A stretch of DNA of 5,589 nt, from assembly GCA_027041035.1 (NCBI GenBank), contig JALULB010000031.1, forward strand, positions 1 to 5,589, read 5' to 3'. Numbering within the stretch: position 1 is the stretch's first letter; every line of letters begins with the position of its first letter. The notes beneath the pieces were generated by a model that did not search any database, was not told the origin of the DNA, and worked only from the letters and a program-made list of their open reading frames with translations. The DNA comes from Sedimenticola sp. Its GTDB lineage: Bacteria > Pseudomonadota > Gammaproteobacteria > Chromatiales > Chromatiaceae. A program made the position numbers and the translations under genes. Shown piece by piece: positions 5,311 through 5,589 of the stretch.

Positions 5311-5574
5311 GTGCTGATCGGCGAGAACGTCAAGAGCCTGGCGCTGCTGGACGTCTACGGCCGTCTGGCCAGAACCCTGCTGATGCTCGCCGAACCCGGC
5401 GAAGACGGCCGCCTGGCAGTACGCGAGAAACTCACCCAGCAAGAACTCGCGAACCGCATCGGCGCCTCGCGAGAGATGGTCGCGCGCATCCTGAAAGACC
5501 TGACCACCGGCGGCTATATCAGCATCGACAAACGGCGCATCACCATCAACGACAGACTGCCGGCGGCGTATTGA
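5311..5574 (+). pseudogene. 5'-truncated copy of the crp-like gene (winged helix-turn-helix only)
   Basis: Corresponds to residues 134-219 of the upstream Crp-like regulator. The nucleotide-binding domain and most of the dimerisation helix are missing. The retained part includes the whole DNA-binding domain with the SREMVAR recognition helix, and from residue 137 on the protein sequence is identical to the full copy. The frame is intact. A GTG at 5311 with AAGG upstream (5301-5304) could start an 87-aa standalone DNA-binding domain; the longer frame back to 5146 runs through the intron-like segment and is not credible as coding. Without a dimerisation helix it would probably bind DNA weakly, so I call it a fragment. 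The five synonymous differences from the full gene show it is not a very recent exact duplication. Confidence 0.8.
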
Positions 5575-5589
5575 GAAGGGTTGATGCGG
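5314..5589 (+). repeat. direct repeat copy 2: crp-like gene 3' end plus flank, runs to the window end
   Basis: Partner of 4001-4276 at an offset of 1313 bp. Differences are at 5317 and 5320 (left edge) and at 5343, 5352, 5364, 5418 and 5490 (silent). Left of 5314 similarity stops. The repeat is still identical at the last base of the window, so its true length is unknown. Confidence 0.97.

Overview
The window looks like a high-GC proteobacterial chromosome, most likely a gammaproteobacterium. I base this on a Crp-type regulator whose DNA-binding half closely resembles enterobacterial CRP and on GC-rich codon use. The lineage call is an inference; no rRNA or other taxonomic marker is present.

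Left half (1-3461), all genes on the minus strand. The largest gene (2474 to beyond position 1) encodes a Ser/Thr protein kinase fused to a STAND-type NTPase, followed by a transmembrane segment; its C-terminal sensor region lies outside the window. This frame is open right across the left edge; the long plus-strand ORFs there are its shadows. Upstream on the same strand are two small exported proteins without recognisable function (163 aa at 2546-3037 and 104 aa at 3147-3461).

Middle (3462-4261). A 140-bp divergent intergenic region separates the 104-aa gene from a plus-strand Crp/Fnr-family regulator (GTG start at 3602, 219 aa, no cysteines, CRP-like recognition helix).

Right part (4262-5589), an accessory region. 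A less GC-rich, minus-strand toxin-antitoxin pair (BrnT-like toxin, ribbon-helix-helix antitoxin) ends inside a 113-bp imperfect palindrome with the architecture of an integron attC site. The two extrahelical bases lie on the arm expected for a cassette read on the minus strand, so this looks like a toxin-antitoxin gene cassette. The cassette is bracketed on the same strand by two structured RNA-like segments. Upstream of the toxin promoter is a sequence resembling domains 5-6 and the 3' end of a group II intron. Downstream of the attC is a three-hairpin segment resembling the start of a group II domain I. After this comes a second copy of the last 276 bp of the crp-like gene and its 3' flank, exactly 1313 bp from the first copy. 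Seven bases differ: two at the ragged left edge and five in the aligned coding body, all five synonymous. The window ends inside this repeat.

The most unusual thing here is the composite: a toxin-antitoxin cassette, an attC, group II intron-like ends in reversed order, and a duplicated crp tail, packed into 1.3 kb with no integrase or reverse transcriptase visible.
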